Assembly (NCBI GenBank): GCA_002361335.1 | Contig: DESS01000118.1 | Location: forward strand, 4,295 to 12,828 | DNA from: Richelia sp. UBA3308 | GTDB taxonomy: Bacteria; Cyanobacteriota; Cyanobacteriia; Cyanobacteriales; Nostocaceae | Length of the DNA stretch: 8,534 bases | Direction: 5' to 3' | Shown: piece by piece, positions 1-6,297 of the stretch | Layout of the letters: each line of letters begins with the position of its first letter | Position numbering within the stretch: position 1 is the stretch's first letter | The notes under the pieces: model-generated | The model's input: the letters and a program-made list of their open reading frames with translations, nothing else | What the model was told of the DNA's origin: nothing | Database searches by the model: none | Position numbers and translations under genes: made by a program

Positions 1-381
1 ATTTACGCCGTGTTGTACTAGTTAAGAGTATTTTTATTGAGCAACAGCATTTTTTGCAACTCTGTAACAAAACACCATAAAGCTGCAATTACATCATCTA
101 ACTTAATATTTATCCTAAGTAATTGAAAATCTGAAAAATTTTTGCTTTTGCAAGGGCTTATTTTTTTCAAAAGCCCTATATATGGCCGCACATTCTCCCA
201 TTATGATGAAATCTTACCAGAAACGAAAAAAACTGTCAATCACCTCCATGTAAATTTCTTCCTAGACAAGCATCGTTATAAATTATTAATATCCGTAACA
301 ACCGACTTCATAAATGGAGCGGTGGAAGAACAGTTATCGGTGAAGCTGGTAACTGGAAATAACGCTCAATTGGTTTTGCAT
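1..381. other. Upstream region of the site-2 protease gene, no recognisable gene
   Basis: This AT-rich stretch holds no protein I recognise. The reading frame of the downstream protease stays open back to a TTG at 142, but those 80 codons have no hydrophobic or family-like character and the frame there contains a hairpin (153-177), so I read it as leader and promoter DNA. A weak -10-like TATAAA lies at 277-282 without a convincing -35 box. The nonamer TTGTACTAG at 13-21 recurs at 4378-4386, upstream of the binding-protein gene. Any gene to the left of the window cannot be assessed. Confidence 0.5.
153..177. repeat. Inverted repeat in the protease leader
   Basis: AGGGCTT at 153-159 is a perfect reverse complement of AAGCCCT at 171-177, enclosing an 11-base T-rich loop. 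It lies about 200 bases before the chosen start codon of the protease. No T-run follows the stem on either strand, so it is not a typical intrinsic terminator. It could be a leader structure or the end of an upstream transcript. Confidence 0.4.
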
Positions 382-1869
382 ATGTTTAATTCATCAGAAA
401 CAGCAATTATAGCAGCGATTGTATTGGTTGCTTTGGGAATTTTGGGATGGGGTTTTGTTCGGGCTAAACCTTATGGTAAGTTAGGCATTCTAGCTTGGTT
501 TCAGTCGGTGGTACTGGTAACTCCGTGGCTGTTATTTTTTAGTTTGATTGCTGTGGGAATTTATATCAATATTGTAGGTATACTCGCACTAGTGGTTGCT
601 TCTGCTGGTTTGTATATAGCGATTGGCAGACAATTGCGTGGGATGGGACAAGAGGAAATGCTTAAGAAAAGAGCATCAGAAAGAATAGCAGAGGAAGCAT
701 CAATAGAAAATTCTCATCAACCATCATTAACAAACCAGCCACAACAACCGGAAATGATGCCGATTCCTGAAGAAGATTTAAATGTAATTAGAGGTATTTT
801 CGGCATCGATACATATTTTGCTACCCAAACAATTGCTTATCAAGAAGGAGCTATTTTTAAAGGTAATTTAAGAGGAGAACCCCAAGAGGTTCACAATCGT
901 TTGAGTGCGAGTTTACAGGAGCGTATTGGTGATAAATATCGCCTATTTTTACTGGAAAACCCGGAAGGGAAACCTGTTGTGATTGTCCTACCAAGTCGTA
1001 ACGATCCGCGTTCTATGACGACTGGACAAAAAGTTTTTGCAGGTATCCTTTTGTTAGCGACGATCGCTACAACTTTAGAAGCGGGAGGAATCTTATTAAA
1101 TTTTGATTTCTTTTCTAGTCCAGGAAGATATCAAGAATCTTTACCGATAACGGCAGGGTTTTTTATAATTTTACTGGCTCACGAATTGGGACACTGGATA
1201 TTGGCTCGCCGTCACCAAATCAAATTGAGTTTACCTTACTTGCTTCCTTCGGTACAAATTGGTTCTTTTGGTGCAATTACCCGTTTTGAATCATTGCTAC
1301 CCAACCGTAAAGTTTTGTTTGATATTGCTTTAGCAGGACCTGCATTGGGAGGAATTGTTTCTACAATAATGTTAGTTGTGGGATTGCTGCTTTCAGAGCA
1401 AGGAAGTTTATTTCAATTACCAAACCAGTTTTTTCAAGGTTCAATTTTAGTAGGAAGCTTAGCGCGGGTTGTTCTTGGTGAAGCTTTGCGTGAGCCTTTG
1501 GTGGAGGTTCATCCTTTGGTGATCGTTGGCTGGTTGGGTTTAGTTGTGACTGCTTTAAATTTAATGCCAGCGGGACAACTAGATGGTGGTAGAATTGTCC
1601 AAGCTATTTACGGACGTAAAATTGCTGGACGTACTACATTCGTAACTTTGATTGTTTTAGGAATTGTTGGTTTAAGTAATTCCCTGGCCTTATATTGGGC
1701 AATTGTGATTTTATTTTTACAAAGAGACTCGGAACGTCCTGGTTTAAATGAAATCAGCGAACCCGATGATGCCCGGGCTTCATTAGCACTTTTAGCATTA
1801 TTTTTGATGGTGACAACTTTGATACCTTTTAGTCCCGGTTTAGCGGGAAGATTGGGGATTGGGGGATAA
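382..1869 (+). CDS. Site-2 protease family (M50, EGY-like) intramembrane zinc metalloprotease
   Basis: This is a polytopic membrane protease predicted to cut substrates within or near the membrane, as S2P enzymes do in regulated intramembrane proteolysis. From ATG 382 it has 495 residues. There are hydrophobic helices at about 6-26, 34-55 and 60-82, a polar Q/P/E-rich linker at about 85-135, then a soluble segment with GNLR at 161-164, the motif that marks the plant-plastid and cyanobacterial EGY subgroup. The zinc site HELGH is at 267-271, and the second motif, LMPAGQLDGG at 394-403, supplies Asp401 as the likely third ligand. All catalytic residues are present, so it should be active. Further helices run to the C-terminus. 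I chose ATG 382 because the first membrane helix begins just after it; the frame is open to TTG 142, but that extension looks non-coding. No strong Shine-Dalgarno is visible. Its substrate is unknown, and no anti-sigma factor gene lies beside it. It converges on the next gene. Confidence 0.9.
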   Translation: MFNSSETAIIAAIVLVALGILGWGFVRAKPYGKLGILAWFQSVVLVTPWLLFFSLIAVGIYINIVGILALVVASAGLYIAIGRQLRGMGQEEMLKKRASERIAEEASIENSHQPSLTNQPQQPEMMPIPEEDLNVIRGIFGIDTYFATQTIAYQEGAIFKGNLRGEPQEVHNRLSASLQERIGDKYRLFLLENPEGKPVVIVLPSRNDPRSMTTGQKVFAGILLLATIATTLEAGGILLNFDFFSSPGRYQESLPITAGFFIILLAHELGHWILARRHQIKLSLPYLLPSVQIGSFGAITRFESLLPNRKVLFDIALAGPALGGIVSTIMLVVGLLLSEQGSLFQLPNQFFQGSILVGSLARVVLGEALREPLVEVHPLVIVGWLGLVVTALNLMPAGQLDGGRIVQAIYGRKIAGRTTFVTLIVLGIVGLSNSLALYWAIVILFLQRDSERPGLNEISEPDDARASLALLALFLMVTTLIPFSPGLAGRLGIGG

Positions 1870-1872
1870 GAA

Positions 1873-1897
1873 GATGGAAGGGGACACCTTCCCCATC
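1873..1897. terminator. Possible shared hairpin between convergent genes
   Basis: GATGGAAGG (1873-1881) pairs with CCTT (1887-1890) and CCATC (1893-1897), with a two-base CC bulge and the loop GGACA. It sits in the 43-base gap between the protease stop and the hydrolase stop, where a bidirectional terminator would be expected. Neither side has a proper T-run, so it is at best an atypical terminator. Confidence 0.35.
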
Positions 1898-1912
1898 CTC
1901 TTGAATCTCTTC

Positions 1913-3190
1913 CTAACTCTTCCAATCAGCTAATAAATTGGGATACTTGGCTGGTTGAGAAAATAATTCCTTGAAAGCTTGTTGACGGGGTTGCGATGCT
2001 TCCTTACTAATATTCCACAGGGTTTCATAGAAGAAGAAAGATACTCCTGCAAAATTGCGATCGCGAACTTGTTTTACCTGGTTTTTGATTTGTTGTATGG
2101 GTACGTGTTTATTTTTTAAGCCGGAAATAATGCCAATACTTGTGGGAATATGTTTTTTAGCGGCGATGACGTTGGGATATTGTAATTCTTTGAGAAATAC
2201 ACTCATATCATCGCGGTAAACTTGAATTACCAAATCTTCTATCAATCCCATGCGCTCCCATCTTTCCCAATCTGCTAGAAAGTATTCGTAGGAAAAGCGT
2301 TGGGGATTTGGTGCAACGGAAACTATACAGTTTTGATCAACTGCTTTAATGGCGGAGAATACCTGCTTCATAAAATCGGTAATTTTATCAGCACGCCATT
2401 TTAACCATTCTGGATTTTTATTATCCTTAGGGGGAGCTTTACCGTTATGTTCTTTTTTGTATAGCGCTACAGTATAACTATCGTATCCAAACTCGGATGG
2501 TAAACCAAAATGGTCATCAAATTGAATACCGTCTATATCATATTTTTGGACGATTTCCACAATTAAATCTTTGATAAATTCCTGAACATCAGGACGAAAA
2601 GGACTTAACCAAACTCGATCGTGGATACCTTCTTTTTTAATTTTGCCACCGTCAAGGCGATTGGTAAGCCATTGAGGATGACGTTTTGCCAATTGTGAAT
2701 CAGCAGGTGCCATAAAGCCAAATTCAAACCAGGGAATTACCTTCAAACCCCTTGCATGTCCTTCACTAACAGCTTCTTTGAGCATATCGCGTTTGTGAAG
2801 TCCGGGTTCTGGATCTACAGTGACTCCAAAAACACTTTTAGCAACTTGACTGGGATATAAAGTATAACCCCAATTCCACACTGTAGGATATACAACATTG
2901 AAATTTAATTGCCTCAGGCGCGTCAAAGCATTAGTGAGATTTTCACGCTTAAATAAAACATCGCTATCAATATTAGTTAACCATACCCCCCGTAACTCAG
3001 TTGATTGAGTACTAGCTGTAATAATTGGTTGCTGACGGGTTTTAATGACAATTTGAGCAGGTAGGGGCAAAGAAAACATTACCCCAGCCACCAAAGAAAG
3101 AGTAAAAATTGCAGCAAGAAATGCTCGTCTTTGGCTACGCTGGCGACTAAACCAAAATAAGCCAATACACCATTGAAGAAATCTGTTCAT
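1913..3190 (-). CDS. Exported or membrane-anchored family 10-like glycosyl hydrolase (DUF187/GHL10)
   Basis: The 425-residue protein is a predicted TIM-barrel glycoside hydrolase acting outside the cytoplasmic membrane. The N-terminus has a basic stretch (RQRSQRR, 16-22) followed by a hydrophobic segment at about 23-45 ending LPLPAQ, which is either a long signal peptide or an uncleaved anchor. The catalytic-type domain begins at RGVWLTN (67-73). It continues through RGLKVIPWFEFG (147-158), the strand DIDGIQFDDHF (218-228), SVAPN (291-295), VIQVYRDD (321-328) and FFFYETLW (385-392), the usual order of conserved strands in the DUF187/GHL10 group. Glu156 and the acidic pair Asp225-Asp226 are candidate active-site residues by inference. 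In this broad family E. coli DigH (YddW) cleaves denuded peptidoglycan glycan, so a cell-wall or polysaccharide substrate is plausible but not shown here. The start at 3190 places the basic region ahead of the hydrophobic segment; no strong ribosome site is seen. It converges on the protease and diverges from the next gene. Confidence 0.88.
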   Translation of the reverse strand: MNRFLQWCIGLFWFSRQRSQRRAFLAAIFTLSLVAGVMFSLPLPAQIVIKTRQQPIITASTQSTELRGVWLTNIDSDVLFKRENLTNALTRLRQLNFNVVYPTVWNWGYTLYPSQVAKSVFGVTVDPEPGLHKRDMLKEAVSEGHARGLKVIPWFEFGFMAPADSQLAKRHPQWLTNRLDGGKIKKEGIHDRVWLSPFRPDVQEFIKDLIVEIVQKYDIDGIQFDDHFGLPSEFGYDSYTVALYKKEHNGKAPPKDNKNPEWLKWRADKITDFMKQVFSAIKAVDQNCIVSVAPNPQRFSYEYFLADWERWERMGLIEDLVIQVYRDDMSVFLKELQYPNVIAAKKHIPTSIGIISGLKNKHVPIQQIKNQVKQVRDRNFAGVSFFFYETLWNISKEASQPRQQAFKELFSQPAKYPNLLADWKS

Positions 3191-3224
3191 AATTTACTAA
3201 GTACAAAACTTCACCACCATCATG

Positions 3225-3279
3225 ACTCCCATAACTGTTCCGATGTTGCAATAATTGGAAATTGCCTACAGTTATGAGT
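3225..3279. repeat. Spaced inverted repeat upstream of the hydrolase gene
   Basis: CATAACTGT (3230-3238) is perfectly matched by ACAGTTATG (3268-3276), and ACT/AGT pairs extend the arms past a two-base bulge. The loop is 29 bases. It lies 35-89 bases upstream of the start codon at 3190, where an operator or a 5' leader structure of the minus-strand gene would be. Function is not shown. Confidence 0.4.
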
Positions 3280-3365
3280 TAATAGTTAAAAATTATCTTC
3301 CTTTCCTTATCCCCTTCCTTGTCTCCTGGTAATTTTACGGATACCCAATACCTAAATAATTAAAA

Positions 3366-3388
3366 ATGTGGGGTGTGGCACCACATCC
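3366..3388. repeat. GC-rich hairpin with two alternative pairings
   Basis: GGGTGTG (3371-3377) can pair with CACATCC (3382-3388) around loop GCAC with one G-T wobble. Alternatively ATGTGG (3366-3371) pairs with CCACAT (3381-3386). The site is in the divergent intergenic region about 80 bases before the gene at 3470. Only a short T-containing stretch follows, so it is not a clean terminator. It may be an operator, a leader structure or a short palindromic repeat. Confidence 0.4.
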
Positions 3389-3407
3389 TTAACAGTTTTG
3401 ATTTGAG

Positions 3408-3413
3408 TATACT
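3408..3413 (+). promoter_or_regulatory. Possible -10 box for the 184-residue gene
   Basis: TATACT matches a sigma-70 -10 hexamer well and would give a transcript with a leader of about 50 bases before ATG 3470. No convincing -35 hexamer lies 16-18 bases upstream, so this is a weak call. Confidence 0.25.
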
Positions 3414-3469
3414 TAAGTGGTTGAGAAAAAACACTAGTTAAATTTACTGATACATATCATCTTTAGCAT

Positions 3470-4024
3470 ATGAATGTCTTGGGTGATTGTACTGATAAAT
3501 TTGATATATTGTTAGATAAGTTGATTAAAACAAAACTTATGATAGGCTTGGTTGATTCTCAGAATTATGCGGTGAATGATAGGGCAATAGTTCAAAGGTT
3601 GGCAAGGGCGATTATGCTTTCTAATGGTGAGTTTTCACTATTATTGGCGTGCTGCAATTCTGTAGATAAGCAAGAACAAGTTGTGAGTGTTTTAAAAGAG
3701 TTTTCCACAGTGGATGTTAAAGAAGTTGTAATATCACCGAAGGCGAAAACCCTTTATAGTAATGTTGTTTCTGCACTGGGTTCGACTCAACCAGATGCTT
3801 TAGTTATAAGGGGTTTGGAGTCTGTAGAAGCTGTGAATCAACTGATTATTTCTACAAATTTGATGCGAGATGAGTTGGCGAAACGGTTGAAGTTTCCTTT
3901 ATTATTGTTTGTCAATGAAGAAATTCTACGCAAGTTGGTTTGGCTAGCACCGGATCTGAAAGACTGGGCTGCTAGCACTTTTAGATTTGAGACTTGCTTG
4001 CAAAGAGAGTTGCTCAACTGTTAG
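3470..4024 (+). CDS. Hypothetical protein; stand-alone copy of the N-terminal domain of cyanobacterial TPR/WD40 proteins
   Basis: The 184-residue soluble protein has no signal peptide or membrane helix. Its pattern resembles, from memory, the N-terminal domain of large cyanobacterial tetratricopeptide and WD40-repeat proteins. There is a hydrophobic strand FSLLLACCN (55-63), a strand ending in an acidic residue, ALVIRGLESV (110-119), then ISTNLMRDEL (127-136), another buried strand FPLLLFVNE (142-150), and LAPDLKDWA (159-167) leading into FRFE (171-174). This order resembles a degenerate AAA-like fold, with a Walker-B-like strand at 110-117 and a sensor-like strand at 142-149. No Walker A (GxxxxGKS/T) is present, so ATP binding is doubtful. 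The known relatives continue into repeat modules, but here the protein stops about ten residues after FRFE and nothing repeat-like follows, so it is either a genuine single-domain protein or a truncated remnant. The frame is intact. The ATG at 3470 has no clear Shine-Dalgarno. Function is unknown. Confidence 0.7.
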   Translation: MNVLGDCTDKFDILLDKLIKTKLMIGLVDSQNYAVNDRAIVQRLARAIMLSNGEFSLLLACCNSVDKQEQVVSVLKEFSTVDVKEVVISPKAKTLYSNVVSALGSTQPDALVIRGLESVEAVNQLIISTNLMRDELAKRLKFPLLLFVNEEILRKLVWLAPDLKDWAASTFRFETCLQRELLNC

Positions 4025-4076
4025 TTGGGATTACGGAAAGTACTAAGGGTTTCTATGTAAGTAAATTTTCGTAAGT

Positions 4077-4106
4077 TTGAGATTTTTGCTTTACATGAAT
4101 TATAAA
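4077..4106 (+). promoter_or_regulatory. Candidate promoter ahead of the strong terminator
   Basis: TTGAGA (4077-4082) and TATAAA (4101-4106) are separated by 18 bases, an acceptable sigma-70 arrangement. The implied start near 4113 lies after the stop of the upstream gene and about 85 bases before the terminator at 4154-4197, with no open frame of note between. It may drive a small RNA, or the match may be chance in AT-rich DNA. Confidence 0.3.
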
Positions 4107-4112
4107 ATTCCA

Positions 4113-4197
4113 TCAAAGTAATTTTAGAGTTTTAACGATTGTTCCTAGCACTGCGCCTTATACCTTCAACCCTGTAGAAGGATAAGGCGTTTTTATT
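4113..4197 (+). ncRNA. Possible small RNA of about 85 nt ending in an intrinsic terminator
   Basis: A promoter-like pair (4077-4106) precedes a short non-coding stretch that ends in a very good terminator hairpin. The terminator starts 130 bases after the previous stop codon, far for a simple gene terminator, which leaves room for an independent transcript. I do not recognise it as any named cyanobacterial RNA. The alternative is that this is simply the 3' untranslated region of the 3470-4024 gene. Confidence 0.3.
4154..4197 (+). terminator. Strong Rho-independent terminator
   Basis: CGCCTTAT (4154-4161) pairs perfectly with ATAAGGCG (4182-4189). After a single bulged A at 4162, CCTTC (4163-4167) pairs with GAAGG (4177-4181), giving 13 base pairs around a nine-base loop. 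The stem is followed at once by TTTTT (4190-4194), and T-rich sequence continues to 4200. This is the best terminator in the window and ends transcription from the gene at 3470-4024 and/or a small RNA, separating it from the binding-protein gene. Confidence 0.88.
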
Positions 4198-4209
4198 GTT
4201 TGATTTTGG

Positions 4210-4247
4210 GTGTTGCTGCAACAGGGAATTTTAACCGGGTGCAACAC
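4210..4247. repeat. Two mutually exclusive hairpins sharing one arm
   Basis: GTGTTGC (4210-4216) can pair with the far GCAACAC (4241-4247), seven base pairs. Alternatively the TGTTG within it (4211-4215) can pair with the near CAACA (4219-4223), closing a three-base loop. It lies about 165-200 bases before the binding-protein start. It could be a regulatory leader structure or a worn dispersed repeat. Confidence 0.35.
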
Positions 4248-4266
4248 AGAGAAAATGAGTAGAATT

Positions 4267-4296
4267 TGCACAAGCAGGATGCCCGTACCACAATAA
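4267..4296. repeat. Degenerate copy of a dispersed cyanobacterial repeat
   Basis: The core AAGCAGGATGCCCGTACCAC (4272-4291) resembles a sequence I recall as scattered between genes in many filamentous cyanobacteria, whose reverse strand reads as the spurious peptide CGTGILLVQ. Here the usual self-complementary half is missing, so the copy looks decayed. The identification rests on memory and not on a search. Confidence 0.4.
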
Positions 4297-4329
4297 TCTA
4301 TTCTGCTCAAGGCCAAAACCGCTATATAA

Positions 4330-4345
4330 GTACTAAAAATAGTAC
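4330..4345. promoter_or_regulatory. Perfect dyad GTACTA-AAAA-TAGTAC, possible operator
   Basis: A 16-base perfect palindrome lies 67 bases before the binding-protein start, and a third GTACTA follows at 4380-4385 just before a -10-like box. The spacing is GTA-N10-TAC, two bases wider than the canonical NtcA site (GTA-N8-TAC), and it does not fit the cyanobacterial LexA consensus (RGTAC-N3-DGTWC). The cognate regulator, if any, is therefore unknown. Confidence 0.35.
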
Positions 4346-4393
4346 AAAAAATAAACAATTTATCAATATGATTAATCTTGTACTAGCTGAAAT

Positions 4394-4399
4394 TATAAT
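4394..4399 (+). promoter_or_regulatory. Possible -10 box (TATAAT) of the binding-protein gene
   Basis: A perfect TATAAT lies 12 bases before ATG 4412. No good -35 hexamer is seen, and the implied transcript would have a leader of only about 6 bases, so either activator-dependent, nearly leaderless expression or a chance match is possible. Confidence 0.3.
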
Positions 4400-4411
4400 A
4401 TCAGTGCTTTT

Positions 4412-6184
4412 ATGTCTCGTTTTCTACGTATAGCAGTTATTCCGGTGCTGATTTGCCTTGTGATTCTTACAGGTTGCGATCGTCCATCATGGTACTCAAA
4501 GACAAATCAGATATCTGGGTTAGCTTTGGTAAGTCCGAGCGATCCAGCTACATTTAATTATGCCATGAATAGGTCTCCTTTTAGCGTTTTCCCTTTCATT
4601 TATCAAGGATTGGTAAAAGAGAATGGTATTACGAATAAATTGGAACCCGCACTGGCACAATCATGGACAATTCCTGAAGATAGACTAGGAATTATCTTTA
4701 CTCTCAGAGATGGATTAAAATGGTCTGATGGTAAACCCTTGACTGTTGATGATGTGATGTTTACCTATAACGACATTTATCTTAATAAAAAGATTCCAAC
4801 TGTATTTAAAGATTATCTGCGGATTGGCAATCAAGATGTATTTCCTTCAATAAAGAAATTAGATGAGCGCAGCATCGAATTTAGTTTACCAGAACCTTTT
4901 ACTCCCTTTTTAAGAAACTCAGCTAGTTTGGCAATTTTACCGGCTCATGCTTTGCGTGATTCCGTATTATCTAATGATGCTGATGGAAATCCTCAATTTC
5001 TATCTATTTGGGGAACAGATACAGCACCAGAAAAAATAATTGTTAATGGTGCTTACCAAATAGAAAGCTATACTCCTTCTGAGCGAATCATTTTGCGACG
5101 CAATCCTTATTATTGGCGTAAAGATGCTCAAGGCCAACAATTGCCTTACATTGAAAATATTGTGTGGCAAATTATTCCATCTACCGACAACCATTTGCTA
5201 AGATTTCGTTCTGGGGAATTGGATGTTTTGAGGGTGAAATCCGATACATTTTCTTTGTTGAAGCGAGAAGAAAAGCGTGGTAAATTTACTATTTATAATG
5301 GTGGACAAGCAACCGGAATTAATTTTATTACTTTTAATCTTAATCAAGCTAGTAATTCTCAAGGAAAGCCTTTTGTTGATCCGATAAAGTCTCGCTGGTT
5401 TAATAATTTAGCATTTCGCGAGGCGATCGCGATTGCAATTAATCGCAAAAGAATCAAAACTAATATCTATCAAGGGTTAGGTGAATTACAACATTCACCG
5501 ATTGCGGTGCAAAGTCCCTATTATCTATCTCCGGAGGAAGGATTAAAGGTATATAATTATAATCCTCAACGAGCAAAGCAATTACTAACTCAGGCTGGTT
5601 TTAGATATAACTCTCAACAACAATTAGTGGATGAAGATGGCAATAGTGTAAAATTCAGCATTTTGGTAAAATCAGAAGATCAATCTCGTATAGCTACCGC
5701 TGTAGAAATTCAACAGGATTTAAAGCAGATTGGTATTAAGGTAGATTTACAAACTCTCAATTTTAATACTGTATTACAAAAGCTTCTTGCCAAACGAGAT
5801 TGGGAATGTTATGTCGGTGCTTTTGAAGCAGGAGTAATCGAGCCGAATCTTATTGCTTTATTTTGGAGTAGCAATGGATCTTTTCATATGTTTAATCAAG
5901 GTTCTCAATCTAAAAAGCGCCCTATTGTAGGGTGGAAAGCTACTACTTGGGAAAAAGAAATTGACAGACTTTTTCAGCAAGGAACAAGAGTTACAGATGA
6001 AAATAAACGTAAGCAGATTTACGGTAAATTTCAGCAAATTGTTGCCGAACAACTACCAGTGTTTTTCCTTGTGAATCCTATATCATTACAAGCAGTGCGC
6101 GATCGCGTTGAGAATGTAGAATATTCTGCTATGGGGGGATTATTGTGGAATATTGATGAATGGCGCTTGAAGGGGGGAAATTAA
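4412..6184 (+). CDS. ABC transporter substrate-binding lipoprotein, family 5 (peptide/nickel type)
   Basis: The 590-residue protein is predicted to be the periplasmic, lipid-anchored binding component of an oligopeptide-type ABC importer. A short basic start (MSRFLR) and hydrophobic stretch end in the lipobox LTGC (19-22), so Cys22 should be lipidated after signal peptidase II cleavage. The mature part opens with the family pattern: NYAMNRSPFSVFPFIYQGLV (49-68), EPALAQSWTI (78-87), and the signature FTLRDGLKWSDGKPLTVDD (96-114). A later segment, NLAFREAIAIAINRKRI (about 335-350), is the usual family 5 element in the second lobe. Length is normal for a cyanobacterial member and the frame is intact. 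Ligand cannot be inferred: this family binds peptides, nickel, glutathione, sugars and others. No permease or ATPase gene lies next to it, so it must use transporter parts encoded elsewhere. No clear Shine-Dalgarno precedes the ATG. The gene converges on the channel gene. Confidence 0.93.
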   Translation: MSRFLRIAVIPVLICLVILTGCDRPSWYSKTNQISGLALVSPSDPATFNYAMNRSPFSVFPFIYQGLVKENGITNKLEPALAQSWTIPEDRLGIIFTLRDGLKWSDGKPLTVDDVMFTYNDIYLNKKIPTVFKDYLRIGNQDVFPSIKKLDERSIEFSLPEPFTPFLRNSASLAILPAHALRDSVLSNDADGNPQFLSIWGTDTAPEKIIVNGAYQIESYTPSERIILRRNPYYWRKDAQGQQLPYIENIVWQIIPSTDNHLLRFRSGELDVLRVKSDTFSLLKREEKRGKFTIYNGGQATGINFITFNLNQASNSQGKPFVDPIKSRWFNNLAFREAIAIAINRKRIKTNIYQGLGELQHSPIAVQSPYYLSPEEGLKVYNYNPQRAKQLLTQAGFRYNSQQQLVDEDGNSVKFSILVKSEDQSRIATAVEIQQDLKQIGIKVDLQTLNFNTVLQKLLAKRDWECYVGAFEAGVIEPNLIALFWSSNGSFHMFNQGSQSKKRPIVGWKATTWEKEIDRLFQQGTRVTDENKRKQIYGKFQQIVAEQLPVFFLVNPISLQAVRDRVENVEYSAMGGLLWNIDEWRLKGGN

Positions 6185-6191
6185 TCCCCTT
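6170..6191. terminator. Weak hairpin overlapping the binding-protein stop codon
   Basis: AAGGGG (6170-6175) pairs with CCCCTT (6186-6191) around a ten-base loop that contains the TAA stop. There is no T-run after it, so it is a doubtful terminator; it might instead stabilise the mRNA end. Confidence 0.3.
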
Positions 6192-6226
6192 GCCTCGTTA
6201 CAGATTACCGGTGGTGATTGAGTTTC

Positions 6227-6253
6227 GGAGTGAGGGAGAGAGGGAGTAGGGTG
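6227..6253. repeat. Degenerate GA-rich heptad-like tandem repeat
   Basis: Units GGAGTGA, GGGAGAGA, GGGAGTA and GGGTG follow one another with a 7-8 base period in the gap between two convergent genes. It resembles the short tandem heptamer repeats of heterocyst-forming cyanobacteria but is too short and irregular to assign. Confidence 0.4.
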
Positions 6254-6297
6254 CGTTTTATCGGAAATCTTAGAGTGAGCACAGAATTAGTTAACTG

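Noticed and set aside
1608..1925. 105-codon minus-strand open frame
   Set aside because: It lies almost entirely antisense to the C-terminal membrane and LDGG region of the protease, which has clear family motifs; its translation has no recognisable features.
4330..4345. NtcA or LexA binding site
   Set aside because: The half-sites are 10 bases apart and not the 8 of canonical NtcA, and the pattern does not fit the LexA consensus spacing; kept only as an unassigned dyad.
4158..4358. 66-codon minus-strand open frame with a hydrophobic start
   Set aside because: It overlaps the strong terminator stem and a degenerate dispersed repeat whose translation (CGTGILLVQ) is a known type of spurious peptide.
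5000..6052. Two 64-codon minus-strand open frames within the binding-protein gene (5000-5194 and 5858-6052)
   Set aside because: Both are antisense to a well-supported coding sequence and show no family features.
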